NCBI GenBank assembly: GCA_963770035.1
Contig: CAVYON010000053.1
Span: forward strand, 372,001-436,000
Length of the DNA: 64,000 bases
DNA from: Roseiarcus sp963770035
GTDB taxonomy: Bacteria > Pseudomonadota > Alphaproteobacteria > Rhizobiales > Beijerinckiaceae
Direction of reading: 5' to 3'
How positions within the stretch are numbered: position 1 is the stretch's first letter; the number at the start of each line of letters is the position of its first letter. The notes below the pieces were generated by a model. It had not been told where the DNA came from, made no database searches, and saw nothing but the letters and a program-made list of their open reading frames with translations. The position numbers and the translations under genes were made by a program. Positions 43,279 through 52,132 of this stretch are shown piece by piece.

Positions 43279-45910
43279 TCACGATCCTGTGGGGAACGAT
43301 AATCACCTTGCGGGCGGGCTTGTTATCCATGGCCCGCGTCACGCCGTCGAGGGCGAGCGCGGCCTTTTCGATCGCCTGATTGTCGGCTTCGCGCGCAATC
43401 GTCAGTTCGCCACGCTTCTTGCCGTTGACCTGGGCGACGTAGGTCACGCTGTCGGACACGATCAGGCTGCGGTCGGCGACCGGCCAGGGGCTCTGCGCGA
43501 CGAAGGTCTGGTGGCCGAGGACCTCCCAGCACTCCTCGGCCAGATGCGGCATCATCGGCGCGAAACAGTGGACAAGGATGTCGCCGGCCTCGGCAAACGC
43601 CCAGCGAAGGTCGGCGGCGACGGGCGCAGCGTCGATCGCGCCTACAGCCGCGGACAGCGCGTTGGCGAATTCGTAGATCTGGGCGATGCAGACGTTGAAG
43701 CGAAGCCGCTCGATCTCGTCCTCGATCTTGGCCAGCGCGCCTTGGGCGATCTGGCGGATGCGCTTCGCCTCGTCTCCGAAGACCCCCGTTGGAACCGGGC
43801 GTTCGGGTCCGACGACCCGCTCGATTTCGCAAATGAGCCGCCAGAGCCGCTGCGTCTGCTTGTAGGCGCCCTGAACCCCGGCCTCGGTCCAGATCACGTC
43901 GCGTTCGGGCGGCGAATCCGACAGCATGAACCAGCGCGCCGTGTCGGCGCCGTACGTTTCGATGATCTCGTCGGGGTCGACGGTGTTGCGCTTCGACTTC
44001 GACATTTTCTCGATCGGACCGATCTCGACCCGCTCTGCAGTGTCGATCAGCGCGGCGCGGCGCACCCCGCCTTCGGCGTCGATTCGCACCTCGCTCGGCG
44101 CGACCCACCGGCCCTGCCCATCGCTATAGGTCTCATGCACGACCATGCCCTGGGTGAACAGTCCGGCGAACGGCTCGTCGAGATCGAGGTGGCCGCACTT
44201 TCGCATCGCCCGGGTGAAGAAGCGCGAGTAGAGCAGATGCAGGATCGCATGCTCGATGCCGCCAATGTACTGATCGACCGGCAGCCAGTGGTTGGCGACA
44301 TCAGGATCGGTCGGCGCCGTCTCGTTGGTCGGATCCGTGAACCGGACGAAATACCAGGACGAATCGACGAACGTGTCCATCGTGTCGGTCTCGCGTCTTG
44401 CCGGTCCGCCGCACTGCGGGCAGCTGACGTGCTTCCACGTTGGATGACGGTCGAGCGGGTTGCCGGGCTGATCGAAGGTCACGTCCTCGGGCAGCCGGAC
44501 CGGCAGATCCGCCATAGGAACCGGCACGACGCCACAGGCTTCGCAGTGGATTACCGGGATTGGGCAACCCCAATAGCGCTGACGCGACACGCCCCAATCG
44601 CGCAGCTTGAAATTGACCTGCCGCTTGGCCTGGGGCCGATTGCCGATCGTAATCGCTTCGAGCCGCCGCGACACCTCCTCCTTGGCCGCCTCGATCGTCA
44701 TGCCGTCGAGGAACCGCGAGTTGATCATCAGCCCATCGCCGTCATAAGCGACCGTGTCGACGGTGAAGGTCGACGGATCGACGCCGGGCGGGCAAACCAC
44801 CGGGGTCGCACCAAGGCCGTAGACGTTGACGAAATCGAGGTCGCGCTGGTCGTGCGCAGGACAGCCGAAGATTGCGCCCGTGCCATAATCCATCAAGATG
44901 AAATTGGCGACATAGACCGGGAGCCGCCAATCCGGGTCAAAAGGGTGGACGACCCTCAAACCGGTGTCGTAGCCCTTCTTCTCGGCCGTCTCGATCGCGG
45001 CGACCGAGGTTCCGACCTTGCGGCACTCCTCGATGAAGGCGGCGAGCTTCGGATCATTCCGGGCGACAGCCGCGGCGAGCGGGTGGTCGGGCGCGATCGC
45101 CATGAACTTCGCGCCGAACAGCGTATCGGGCCGGGTGGTGTAGATCTCGAGTTCGGTCGCCTCCGCCTCGCCTTTCAACGCCCCGACGGTGGCCTCACCG
45201 ATCACGAACCGGACCATCAGGCCTTCCGAGCGGCCGATCCAGTTGCGCTGCATCAGGCGCACTTTCTCGGGCCAGCGGGGAAGGTTGTCGAGGCTCGACA
45301 GCAAGTCCTCCGAATAGTCTGTGATTTTGAGGAACCATTGCGTCAGCTCGCGCTGCTCGACGACAGCGCCCGACCGCCAGCCGCGACCGTCGATCACCTG
45401 TTCGTTGGCGAGTACCGTGTGGTCGACCGGGTCCCAATTCACCTTCGACATCTTGCGCGCGACAAGCCCAGCGGCCAGAAAGTCAAGAAACAGCTTCTGC
45501 TGGTGCCGGTAGTAGCTCGGATCGCAGGTCGCAATCTCGCGTGACCAATCGATTGACAGGCCCATCGACTGCAACTGCGCCCGCATGGTCTCGATGTTGG
45601 CGTAGGTCCAGGTTGCCGGATGGGTGTCGTTCTTCATCGCGGCGTTTTCCGCCGGCATGCCGAAAGCGTCCCAGCCCATCGGATGCAGCACGTTGTAGCC
45701 GCGCGCGCGGCGATAACGGGCGACCACGTCGCCCATCGCATAATTGCGCACGTGACCCATATGGATGCGGCCCGAAGGATACGGAAACATCTCGAGGACG
45801 TAGTATTTCGGGCGCGGATCGGCGTTCAGCGTCCTGAAGACCCCCGCCTCGGCCCAGGCGTTGCGCCATTTCAACTCGGATTCGCGCACGTTGTAGCGTT
45901 CAGAACGCAT
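43265..45910 (-). CDS. leuS: Leucyl-tRNA synthetase
   Basis: An 881-residue class I aminoacyl-tRNA synthetase charging tRNA-Leu. The HIGH-type motif is PSGRIHMGHVRNYAMGD near residue 40. The CP1 editing domain with TTRPDTLFGAKFMAIAPDHP follows, and KMSKSK lies in EKMSKSKRNTVDPDEII. The zinc-ribbon cysteines CEACG and CPQCG are present. The ATG at 45910 (MRSERYNVRESELKW) fits alphaproteobacterial LeuRS starts. Length is normal. A perfect 20-bp inverted repeat lies 50 bases upstream. It is cotranscribed with lptE. Confidence 0.97.
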   Translation of the reverse strand: MRSERYNVRESELKWRNAWAEAGVFRTLNADPRPKYYVLEMFPYPSGRIHMGHVRNYAMGDVVARYRRARGYNVLHPMGWDAFGMPAENAAMKNDTHPATWTYANIETMRAQLQSMGLSIDWSREIATCDPSYYRHQQKLFLDFLAAGLVARKMSKVNWDPVDHTVLANEQVIDGRGWRSGAVVEQRELTQWFLKITDYSEDLLSSLDNLPRWPEKVRLMQRNWIGRSEGLMVRFVIGEATVGALKGEAEATELEIYTTRPDTLFGAKFMAIAPDHPLAAAVARNDPKLAAFIEECRKVGTSVAAIETAEKKGYDTGLRVVHPFDPDWRLPVYVANFILMDYGTGAIFGCPAHDQRDLDFVNVYGLGATPVVCPPGVDPSTFTVDTVAYDGDGLMINSRFLDGMTIEAAKEEVSRRLEAITIGNRPQAKRQVNFKLRDWGVSRQRYWGCPIPVIHCEACGVVPVPMADLPVRLPEDVTFDQPGNPLDRHPTWKHVSCPQCGGPARRETDTMDTFVDSSWYFVRFTDPTNETAPTDPDVANHWLPVDQYIGGIEHAILHLLYSRFFTRAMRKCGHLDLDEPFAGLFTQGMVVHETYSDGQGRWVAPSEVRIDAEGGVRRAALIDTAERVEIGPIEKMSKSKRNTVDPDEIIETYGADTARWFMLSDSPPERDVIWTEAGVQGAYKQTQRLWRLICEIERVVGPERPVPTGVFGDEAKRIRQIAQGALAKIEDEIERLRFNVCIAQIYEFANALSAAVGAIDAAPVAADLRWAFAEAGDILVHCFAPMMPHLAEECWEVLGHQTFVAQSPWPVADRSLIVSDSVTYVAQVNGKKRGELTIAREADNQAIEKAALALDGVTRAMDNKPARKVIIVPHRIVNVVV

Positions 45911-45959
45911 CGCCGGAGGGTCTCGCGGACATACTCGGATTTGCGGCGGCACAAATCAC

Positions 45960-45981
45960 GATTTGACCAGAGGGTCAAATG
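45960..45981 (-). promoter_or_regulatory. Inverted repeat upstream of leuS
   Basis: ATTTGACC-AGAG-GGTCAAAT is a perfect palindrome with a 4-base loop, 50 bases before the leuS start. On the minus strand it includes TTGACC, and TTTGTG lies 17 bases further, so it may overlap the leuS promoter or be an operator. No T-box features were seen. Confidence 0.4.
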
Positions 45982-46138
45982 ACGGCGGCGGGGCGGGCTG
46001 GCCCCTAAACCTCGGCGGCCGGCTCAATTCCCTGCTTTTGTGACTGCCGGCGGGCTCGGAGGTCCATGAGGCGAGGACGGCCGTCGTCATGGACGAGGGG
46101 CTTTTACCCGTACGGGCGATCGGCCCCCAGCCGGAGCG

Positions 46139-46957
46139 TCACGGAAGGAGCAAAGCACGCGCAGCGTTGTAGACGCGCCGGTCGCCGGCGGCGATGATGC
46201 GGCCGCCCTGCGAAGCGTCTTCGCCCTCCCAGGTGGTCATGACGCCCCCTGCCCCTTCGATGATCGGCCCAAGCGCGACGACATCGTACGGCTTGAGGCC
46301 TGTCTCGATAACGACGTCGATAAAGCCCGCGGCAAGCGCGCAATAGGCGTAGCAATCGCCGCCATAGCGCGTCAGCCGCGCCTTGGCCTCGACGCGGCGG
46401 TAGGCTTCGAGGTCGGCTGGGTCCTGGATCAGCGCCGGACTGGTCGTCGAGAGCGTCGCCTCCGCCAGCGAGGCGCAGGCGCGCGTGCGCAGCGTCCTGG
46501 TCGTCCATTCCATGGGCGGCGCGTCATTGCGGGTGGGCGCGAGGGTGCGCAGCCGCGCCCGGTTTCCGTCGCCGTAATAGCGCTCGCGGGTGAAGGGCTG
46601 AGCCATCATGCCATAGACCGAGCGCCCGCGATGCATGAGCCCGATCAGAGTGCCCCAGGTGGGCATGCCGGAAATGAAGCTCTTGGTGCCGTCAATCGGA
46701 TCGAGGACCCAGACGTATTCGGCGTCGGCGCGGTCGACGCCATATTCCTCGCCGATCACGCCGTGCGCCGGAAACGTCTGGGCGATCAGCCTCCGCATTG
46801 CTGTCTCGGCGCCGCGGTCGGCCTCGGTCACGGGATCGAACACCCCTCCACGCGATTTATCCTCGGACCCGATCGCGCTGCGGAAGAAGGGGAGAATCAC
46901 CTCGCCCGAAACCTGGGCGAGACGTTCGACGAAAGCCGCAAAATCCACCGCGGTCAT
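46139..46957 (-). CDS. hisN: Inositol monophosphatase family protein, histidinol-phosphatase (HisN) type
   Basis: A 272-residue Mg2+-dependent phosphatase of the inositol monophosphatase superfamily. The metal-binding motif WVLDPIDGTKSFISGMPTWG and the second motif GGDCYAYCALAAGFIDVVIE are present, plus GEEYG near residue 70. The CYAYCALAAG form is typical of the alphaproteobacterial HisN-type enzyme that dephosphorylates histidinol-phosphate. SuhB-like activity is the alternative. The start at 46957 has only a weak ribosome site. It is divergent from the small RNA at 47210. Confidence 0.88.
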   Translation of the reverse strand: MTAVDFAAFVERLAQVSGEVILPFFRSAIGSEDKSRGGVFDPVTEADRGAETAMRRLIAQTFPAHGVIGEEYGVDRADAEYVWVLDPIDGTKSFISGMPTWGTLIGLMHRGRSVYGMMAQPFTRERYYGDGNRARLRTLAPTRNDAPPMEWTTRTLRTRACASLAEATLSTTSPALIQDPADLEAYRRVEAKARLTRYGGDCYAYCALAAGFIDVVIETGLKPYDVVALGPIIEGAGGVMTTWEGEDASQGGRIIAAGDRRVYNAARALLLP

Positions 46958-47101
46958 CGCGACGACCCCCCGAATCCATGCCGGAAGTCATGCCGAAATC
47001 GCATATCTGCCATCCCCTGTTGCGGCAGCTCGAAAACCCTTGCACAATGGGTTAACGGTGTAAGACCCTGTTTTAGCGAATAAAGTCTACGCTTTCGCGA
47101 T

Positions 47102-47117
47102 AGTTTTCCGGAAAACT
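47102..47117. promoter_or_regulatory. Perfect 16-bp palindrome
   Basis: AGTTTTCCGGAAAACT lies in the divergent region between the phosphatase gene and the small RNA, 145 bases before the phosphatase start. A perfect palindrome of this length and AT-rich arms suggests a dimeric regulator site. No protein is assigned. Confidence 0.4.
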
Positions 47118-47174
47118 CGTGCTGTCGCCAGAAGCGTCCTCCACAGCCCCTGGCCTATCGGAGGAAGAAAACTC

Positions 47175-47203
47175 TTGCAAGAGCGGGCGGGGCCCCCGAT
47201 ATT
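47175..47203 (+). promoter_or_regulatory. Sigma-70-type promoter of the small RNA
   Basis: TTGCAA, a 17-base spacer and GATATT give a good vegetative promoter with transcription expected to begin near 47210, just ahead of the first hairpin of the RNA. Confidence 0.6.
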
Positions 47204-47209
47204 GTTGCG

Positions 47210-47298
47210 GTGCGGCATGACCTGCCGCGCATGCCCTCCTTGGGCGTTTCCTCCCTAGACTGAAGGCCGCCGTGGAAACACTGGCGGCCTCCTTTTTT
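47210..47298 (+). ncRNA. Putative suhB/alpha-r8-type small RNA
   Basis: A transcript of about 89 bases with three stem-loops: GCGGCA/TGCCGC near 47212-47227, GCCC-TCCTT-GGGC near 47233-47245, and the terminator GGCCGCC/GGCGGCC at 47265-47289 ending in a T run. An unpaired CCTCCCTAGACT and a TCCTT loop provide anti-Shine-Dalgarno sequences. This layout, divergent from an inositol monophosphatase gene, matches what is known of the alphaproteobacterial suhB motif (MmgR family). It likely base-pairs with mRNAs in trans. Identification is by pattern memory, without a covariance search. Confidence 0.65.
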
Positions 47299-47393
47299 GC
47301 CCACCCGGGGTTTGGACCCCCAAGGAGCGCAACTCGCTTCGACCTCGGCATTTTGTCAGTCGCAACGAAATTGCCGAGCCCCGACGCGCGAGG

Positions 47394-48284
47394 TCACTCG
47401 GCGGCGAGGCGCGCAGGCCCGACGACGGCGCCAAATGCGGTCGCCAGCGCACAGCCCGCAATGAACAGGTCGTCGCGCAGAACGGTCCATCGCGCATTGC
47501 GCACGATCCGCCGCTCGTCGAGGTAGAGCGCACGCGCGATCTCGATCTGAACCGCCTGCACGCCCTCCGCCGGCGCGCCGAAGCGCTCGGTGATATAGCC
47601 TCCGGCGAACGGTTTGTTGCGCCGCACCCGGTATCCCGAGGCCCGAAGGCTTGCTTCCAGCGTCTCGATCACGACGGGGGCGGCGCTTGCCCCGAATCGG
47701 TCGCCGAGCACGATGTCCCAGCCGCCGACATCCGCCGCGTTGCTCGGCATGGAATGGCAGTCGATCAACAGCGCCCGGCCGAATTGTCGATGGGCGCGCT
47801 CGATCAGCGCTTCGATTTGGGCGTGATACGGCCGGTACAGCGCCGCGATGCGGGCAAGCCCCTCGTCGACCGATAGCGGCTGCTTGTAGATCGGCTGCGA
47901 GTCGCCGACCACGCGCGGGATTGTTCCGAGCCCCACAGCCACTCGCAACGACCGTGTATTGGCAAAGTCCGGCAACGGACCCTTGAAGACTTTCGGATCG
48001 AGTTCATACGGCTCGCGATTGACGTCGAGATAGGCACGCGGAAAGACCGCCCGAACCAGCGGCGCGCCCAATCCCACGCAAGGCAGGAACAATTCATCGA
48101 CGAAGGCGTCTTCTGAACGGCGCAGGGTCAGCGCATCGAGCCGGGACGCTTCGAGAAATCGAGCTGGGTAGCGCAGCCCCGAATGGGGCGAGCTGAAAAC
48201 CAGCGGCGAGGTCAGACGCGACGGCTCGATCGTCTCCACGGGAGGATCGAATTCGGCCTGTTCGGCCCTCTCCAAGTCGTTCAT
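47394..48284 (-). CDS. N-formylglutamate amidohydrolase
   Basis: A 296-residue zinc-type amidohydrolase that converts N-formylglutamate (from histidine degradation) to glutamate and formate. Family marks are PLVFSSPHSGLRYPARFLEA, LPCVGLGAPLVRAVFPRAYL, DVNREPYELDP and the LLIDCHSMPSNA stretch carrying the metal-binding D-x-H. GGYITERFGAPAEGVQAVQI lies near the C-terminus. The cpdR gene is divergent 155 bases away, a neighbourhood conserved in Hyphomicrobiales. The ATG at 48284 gives MNDLERAEQAEF. Confidence 0.93.
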   Translation of the reverse strand: MNDLERAEQAEFDPPVETIEPSRLTSPLVFSSPHSGLRYPARFLEASRLDALTLRRSEDAFVDELFLPCVGLGAPLVRAVFPRAYLDVNREPYELDPKVFKGPLPDFANTRSLRVAVGLGTIPRVVGDSQPIYKQPLSVDEGLARIAALYRPYHAQIEALIERAHRQFGRALLIDCHSMPSNAADVGGWDIVLGDRFGASAAPVVIETLEASLRASGYRVRRNKPFAGGYITERFGAPAEGVQAVQIEIARALYLDERRIVRNARWTVLRDDLFIAGCALATAFGAVVGPARLAAE

Positions 48285-48438
48285 GATCGCTCCGCGACGA
48301 TCGGCGCGCTTGCTCTGAGCGCAGCCATCGGCTTTATCATATGGGACGCGCTTGGCGACGGCGCCGGAATTCGCGTCGTCTTTCAAGGAATTTTTACCGG
48401 GGCGCCGCAAAGTTGCAAGCCTGAGCAGGGGACACGGG

Positions 48439-48822
48439 ATGCGTACGCCGGTCGAGATTTCCGCCAAGATCCTCCTGGCCGAGGACGACAACGACATGCG
48501 TCGGTTCCTCGTCAAGGCTCTGCAGAATGCCGGCTACGAGGTTGCCTCGTTCGACAACGGCATGTCGGCCTATCACCGGTTGCGCGAGGAGCCGTTCGAA
48601 TTGTTGCTCACCGACATCGTCATGCCGGAGATGGACGGAATTGAGCTCGCCCGCCGGGCAACGGAGCTCGATCCGGAAATCAAGGTCATGTTCATCACCG
48701 GCTTCGCCGCGGTGGCGCTCAATCCGGACAACAACGCCCCGAAGGACGCCCGCATCCTGTCGAAGCCGTTCCACCTGCGCGAGCTCGTCTCGGAGGTCGA
48801 GCGGCTCCTGCGCGCCGCTTAG
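48439..48822 (+). CDS. cpdR: Cell-cycle response regulator CpdR
   Basis: A 127-residue single-domain response regulator. The acidic pair is D16/D17 in LLAEDDNDMRRFLVKAL, the phosphoacceptor D59 in LLLTDIVMPEMDG, T87 in FITGFAAVAL and the lysine K109 in ILSKPFHLRELVSEV. Near-identity of these stretches to rhizobial and Caulobacter CpdR supports the name. Unphosphorylated CpdR directs ClpXP proteolysis of cell-cycle substrates, with phosphate supplied through CckA-ChpT. It ends in Ala-Ala, as in known CpdR degrons. The ATG at 48439 follows an AGGGG site. Confidence 0.93.
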   Translation: MRTPVEISAKILLAEDDNDMRRFLVKALQNAGYEVASFDNGMSAYHRLREEPFELLLTDIVMPEMDGIELARRATELDPEIKVMFITGFAAVALNPDNNAPKDARILSKPFHLRELVSEVERLLRAA

Positions 48823-48840
48823 CGGCCTGCCGGACAGGGC

Positions 48841-49623
48841 ATGCGCGCGGTCGCACGTCTCTGGCTCGTCGTTCTTGGCCTCGCCGCGCCGGCCTCGTTC
48901 GCCGCCGCCGACCAGCCCTCGCGGCTCGAGGCGATTCTCTCGCGCCATGTTCTGCGCGTCGGCGCGACGGGGGACTATCGGCCGTTCACGGCGCTCGACA
49001 AGGCGACCGGCGCCTATTCCGGGTTCGACGCCGACATGGCGCGTTCGCTCGGCGAGGCGCTCGGCGTCCGGGTCGAATTCGTGCCGACCTCCTGGCCGAC
49101 GCTGGCCCGCGACCTTCAGAGCGACGCCTTCGACATCGCCATGGGCGGCGTTTCCGTCACCCTCGACCGGCAGAAAATCGGCTTCTTTTCCATGCCTTAC
49201 CTGCGCGACGGCAAGACCCCGATCGCCCGCTGCGACGAGCAATCGAAATACCGGACCCTCGCCGATATCGACCGGCCGGGCGTGCGGGTCATCGTCAACC
49301 CGGGCGGGACCAACGAGCGCTTCGACCACGCCCATCTCCATCATGCGCAGATCGCGGTCCAGCCGGACAACACGAAGATTTTCGACGCGCTGGCGGACGG
49401 GGCCGCCGACGTCATGATCACCGACGCGTCCGAGGCGCGCCTGCAGGAAAAGCTGCATCCGGGCGCGCTTTGCGCGATCCACCCCGGCCAGCCGTTCGAC
49501 TTCGCCGAAAAGGCCTACTGGATGCCGCCGGATCCGGCGCTGAAGGCCTTCGTCGACCAGTGGCTGCACATCGAGAAGGAGACCGGCCCGTTCGACGCGC
49601 TCGAGGCCAAATGGCTGCGGTGA
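48841..49623 (+). CDS. Periplasmic PheC-like (cyclohexadienyl dehydratase type) binding-fold protein
   Basis: A 260-residue exported protein of the type II periplasmic binding fold. A signal peptide covers residues 1-23 (LWLVVLGLAAPASFAAA). The sequence VGATGDYRPFTALDKATG, FVPTSWPTLARDLQSDAFDI, AMGGVSVTLDRQKIGFFSMP, VRVIVNPGGTNERFDHAH and DVMITDASEARLQEKLHPG follows the PheC pattern. PheC is the secreted enzyme that dehydrates prephenate or arogenate toward phenylalanine. A plain amino-acid binding protein is the alternative, but no transporter is nearby. It starts 18 bases after cpdR. Confidence 0.85.
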   Translation: MRAVARLWLVVLGLAAPASFAAADQPSRLEAILSRHVLRVGATGDYRPFTALDKATGAYSGFDADMARSLGEALGVRVEFVPTSWPTLARDLQSDAFDIAMGGVSVTLDRQKIGFFSMPYLRDGKTPIARCDEQSKYRTLADIDRPGVRVIVNPGGTNERFDHAHLHHAQIAVQPDNTKIFDALADGAADVMITDASEARLQEKLHPGALCAIHPGQPFDFAEKAYWMPPDPALKAFVDQWLHIEKETGPFDALEAKWLR

Positions 49624-50368
49624 TCACCCGCAGGGCGCTGGGGAAAAGGCGCGTCGCCGCGGCTATAGGCGCATCGGGTGACGCCGCCGGCGCCACGCCG
49701 CCCGCGTCGCCCCTCGAGCCGCGAAACATTTGGATTTCCTCAGGCGTCCGCGGGGACGTACCGGGGCTCCGCAGAGTCGCGGGTTTTGGACGGTTGGATG
49801 TCTTGGATTTCCTTGGATTCTCTCGTCTGAAATGAGTGTTTTCAAGGACTTACGGGCGACCACGGGGCCAAATTTATTTTCGCGCGCCGCCTTCCCCCCT
49901 TGAACGCCCGAAAAAGGGCCGGACGCCTGCGACCAGAAGGTCGGACGCGTCGAGCCTCCTGGCCGCCCTCAACCGCCGCGGCAAGCTGGAGATCATGGCG
50001 CTCGACGGCGCCGAGGTCCGATCCGGCATTTCAATCAGACTACGCCTGTCTTCCCTTTTTGGCAAGAAATTGTCGACCGGATACCATTTTATACAAATCT
50101 CTGGGGCGCCCATGCGGAGACGCGGTCGATGGGCCGCCCGGAAATACGCCCTCTTGCGGCGCACCGGCGGTGAGAATCCGACGTTTGATTCCTGCCTCGA
50201 CGGCCGGAGTCGACGTATTTCTGCCGTTCAAGATAGAGACCGGGAATGTCGCAAGTGGGCGAGTTCAGCGGGCCTTGCCTCCAGGCGCGCTCGCCGCCCG
50301 AACCGGGCGATCGGCGCCGGGCGGTCGAACGTCGCGGATCGACGATGAGCGCGCGTTGCAGACTGCGT
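49624..50368. other. Gene-free intergenic stretch
   Basis: No reading frame over these 745 bases has recognisable or well-supported coding character. The segment 49730-49870 is AT-richer. One short piece reads LLAALNRRGKLEIMALDG but is not part of a gene I recognise. It marks the boundary between the conserved core and the next accessory patch. Confidence 0.4.
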
Positions 50369-51014
50369 CTAATATATAACGCCTCCCAGAATGGTCGCGA
50401 CCACCTGCGCCTTGGCGCGCTCGAAGGCGCCGTCATCCAGCGGGCGACCGCCGTTGAGCGTCTCGATCTCGCGCGCTGCGGTGGAGTATTGCTGTGTTGT
50501 CGCCCAGATCATATAGAAAAGCACCTTGGGGTCGATCGGCTTGAGTTTTCCGGCGGCGACCCAGCGCCTGACCACCTTTTCCCGCGATGCGACCCATTCG
50601 GTGAGCTTCGTGTCGAGAAAATCCTGGATCATAGGCGCGCCGCGCATGATCTCCGCGAACCAGATGCGCGAGGCGAGCGGCATGGACCGAGCCAAGTCCA
50701 TCTTGGCGCAAATATAGGCCGAGAGCGCGCGCGCCGGATCTTCACTGGCGTCGAACGAGGAACCAGCTTCGAGCCAAGCGGCCAGCACGCGTTCGATGAC
50801 AGCGCGATAAAGCGCCTCCTTGGTCGTGAAGTAATAGTGAAGGTTCGCCTTCGGCACGCCCGCGCGTCGCGCGATCGCGGCGGTCGTCGCTCCCGCGAAC
50901 CCCTGCTCGGCGAAGATCGATTTCGGCGGCCTCCAGAAGAACGCGCTCGTTCTCCTGGCGGTTCGACGGTCTTGGTTCTCGCCCCTCCGTCCTTTCTGTC
51001 AACGTTTGGTCCAA
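50369..51014 (-). CDS. TetR family transcriptional regulator, frameshift near 50918
   Basis: A one-component repressor of about 214 residues. The DNA-binding domain is split. ERVLLEAAEI is read in one frame, and after one extra base near 50918 the text FAEQGFAGATTAAIARRAGV, then PKANLHYYFTTKEALYRAV, completes the helix-turn-helix. The C-terminal domain (MPLASRIWFAEIMRGAPMIQ, VLFYMIWATTQQYSTAAREI) resembles the RutR branch, which in E. coli senses pyrimidines. The start is a TTG near 51002-51014. The indel could be a sequence error. Confidence 0.78.
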
Positions 51015-51112
51015 AAGCTTCTCCGGAAGTGCCGCTTGTTTCGCCGAAACGCCGCGCTGGCCGGCTGGGGCGAGTATCCGGGGCGAAATTCGCCTTGCAC
51101 GCGTGAACGCGT

Positions 51113-52123
51113 CTACGCGCATTCTCCGGGAAGCATCTTTCGATGCTGCCGCCAGCCGACAAAATTCGCATGCTCCTCGGGCCGCCGCCACTGCGGCCCG
51201 TTCGAATCCCCGAAGACGCACTCGTCGGGCGTCGCCTGATGCTCGAACGGGCTCGCATGCATCGGCTTGGCCGTGGCCAGCTTGTCGAACAGGTCGCAAG
51301 CCCGATCGAGAGTCATATCGAAGCCGTCGACCGTCTTGTACGAAGTGGAGGCGCAGCGTGCGACGCTCAGCTTCTTCGCAACCGACAGCTGTGCGTCCGC
51401 CGTATCGAGCACGCTCGGGGCGACCGCAATCTCGCCCCGCTCATATGACGTCGCCGGACGCATTGCGTCCCAGTCGGCTTCCCCGACGAACGGCAGGTGC
51501 CACTGTCCAGGCTGCAACTCGACCGGGTTTGAGGCGTCCATCGCCTCGCCAATCCGGTTCGCCAACAGGGCGATGTGCGGCTCTGCGTCGGGGTGGCAGC
51601 GCAGGGCGAAGAAGTTCGGCCATTGCGTCGCGGAGACTACGACCCTGATGTGACTGAACGGCTCTAGGAGGCGGTTGACGATCTGCTTGTGGTAGCCGGC
51701 CTTGTCGAACGCAGTCGCCGCCTTGAGCGCGTTCTCGCACGCCAGCATCCATGCGCTCTCTCTCGTGCGGGTCGCGTCTCCGCCCCAGCCGAACACCGAG
51801 ACGGGCGCGTCATGCTCTTCGCCGCCTTGCATTCCCCGGCAGTTGCGCCCCCAGAACAGCGGAATCGCAGGGTCGGCTTCCACATCCTGAATCATCCTCT
51901 TGACAGGGATCGCGCGGCTCGACGAGGCGTTTCGGGACAGGTTCGGGTCTTCCATCAGACTCGGCGTGCGAGGCTCGACGTCGAGGTCCTCACCGAGCCG
52001 CAGCTGGCGGTGCGCGCGCGCCTCTGCGTGTATCCAGCGCGGGTAGCAGAGCAGGAGCGTTGTGAGGCGGTGCCCGTCCGGGCTGACGCTGTCGGCGACA
52101 ACCTTCGCGGAAATCGTAGTCAT
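51113..52123 (-). CDS. thyX: FAD-dependent thymidylate synthase, long phage-like form
   Basis: A 336-residue ThyX-like protein making dTMP from dUMP with reduced flavin. The region CYPRWIHAEARAHRQLRLGE then LSRNASSSRAIPVKRMIQDV carries the ThyX signature, with the H-R part and the SRNASSSRA part separated by about 24 residues (TPSLMEDPN). FALRCHPDAEPHIALLANRI is the second conserved block. This long form is commonest in phages and plasmids. The canonical thyX is only about 220-300 residues, so the gene may be horizontally acquired. The ATG at 52123 has GAGG upstream. An AT-rich small gene precedes it by nine bases. Confidence 0.85.
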   Translation of the reverse strand: MTTISAKVVADSVSPDGHRLTTLLLCYPRWIHAEARAHRQLRLGEDLDVEPRTPSLMEDPNLSRNASSSRAIPVKRMIQDVEADPAIPLFWGRNCRGMQGGEEHDAPVSVFGWGGDATRTRESAWMLACENALKAATAFDKAGYHKQIVNRLLEPFSHIRVVVSATQWPNFFALRCHPDAEPHIALLANRIGEAMDASNPVELQPGQWHLPFVGEADWDAMRPATSYERGEIAVAPSVLDTADAQLSVAKKLSVARCASTSYKTVDGFDMTLDRACDLFDKLATAKPMHASPFEHQATPDECVFGDSNGPQWRRPEEHANFVGWRQHRKMLPGECA

Positions 52124-52132
52124 GACTAGCCT

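Noticed and set aside
43625..43645. GATCGCGCCTACAG inside leuS, resembling the right end of the palindromic element
   Set aside because: Only one end is present, the left hairpin is absent, and the encoded residues fit ordinary LeuRS sequence, so chance similarity is more likely.
49836..50348. Plus-strand frame of about 170 codons after the PheC-like gene
   Set aside because: Composition is arginine/serine-rich without motifs, and overlapping frames look equally random.
51098..51118. GCACGCGTGAACGCGTCTAC near the thyX end, like a decayed element end
   Set aside because: The hairpin is short and neither terminal hexamer is complete.
51195..51215. GTTCGAATCCCC, resembling a tRNA T-arm
   Set aside because: It lies inside thyX coding sequence and no acceptor or anticodon arms fit around it.
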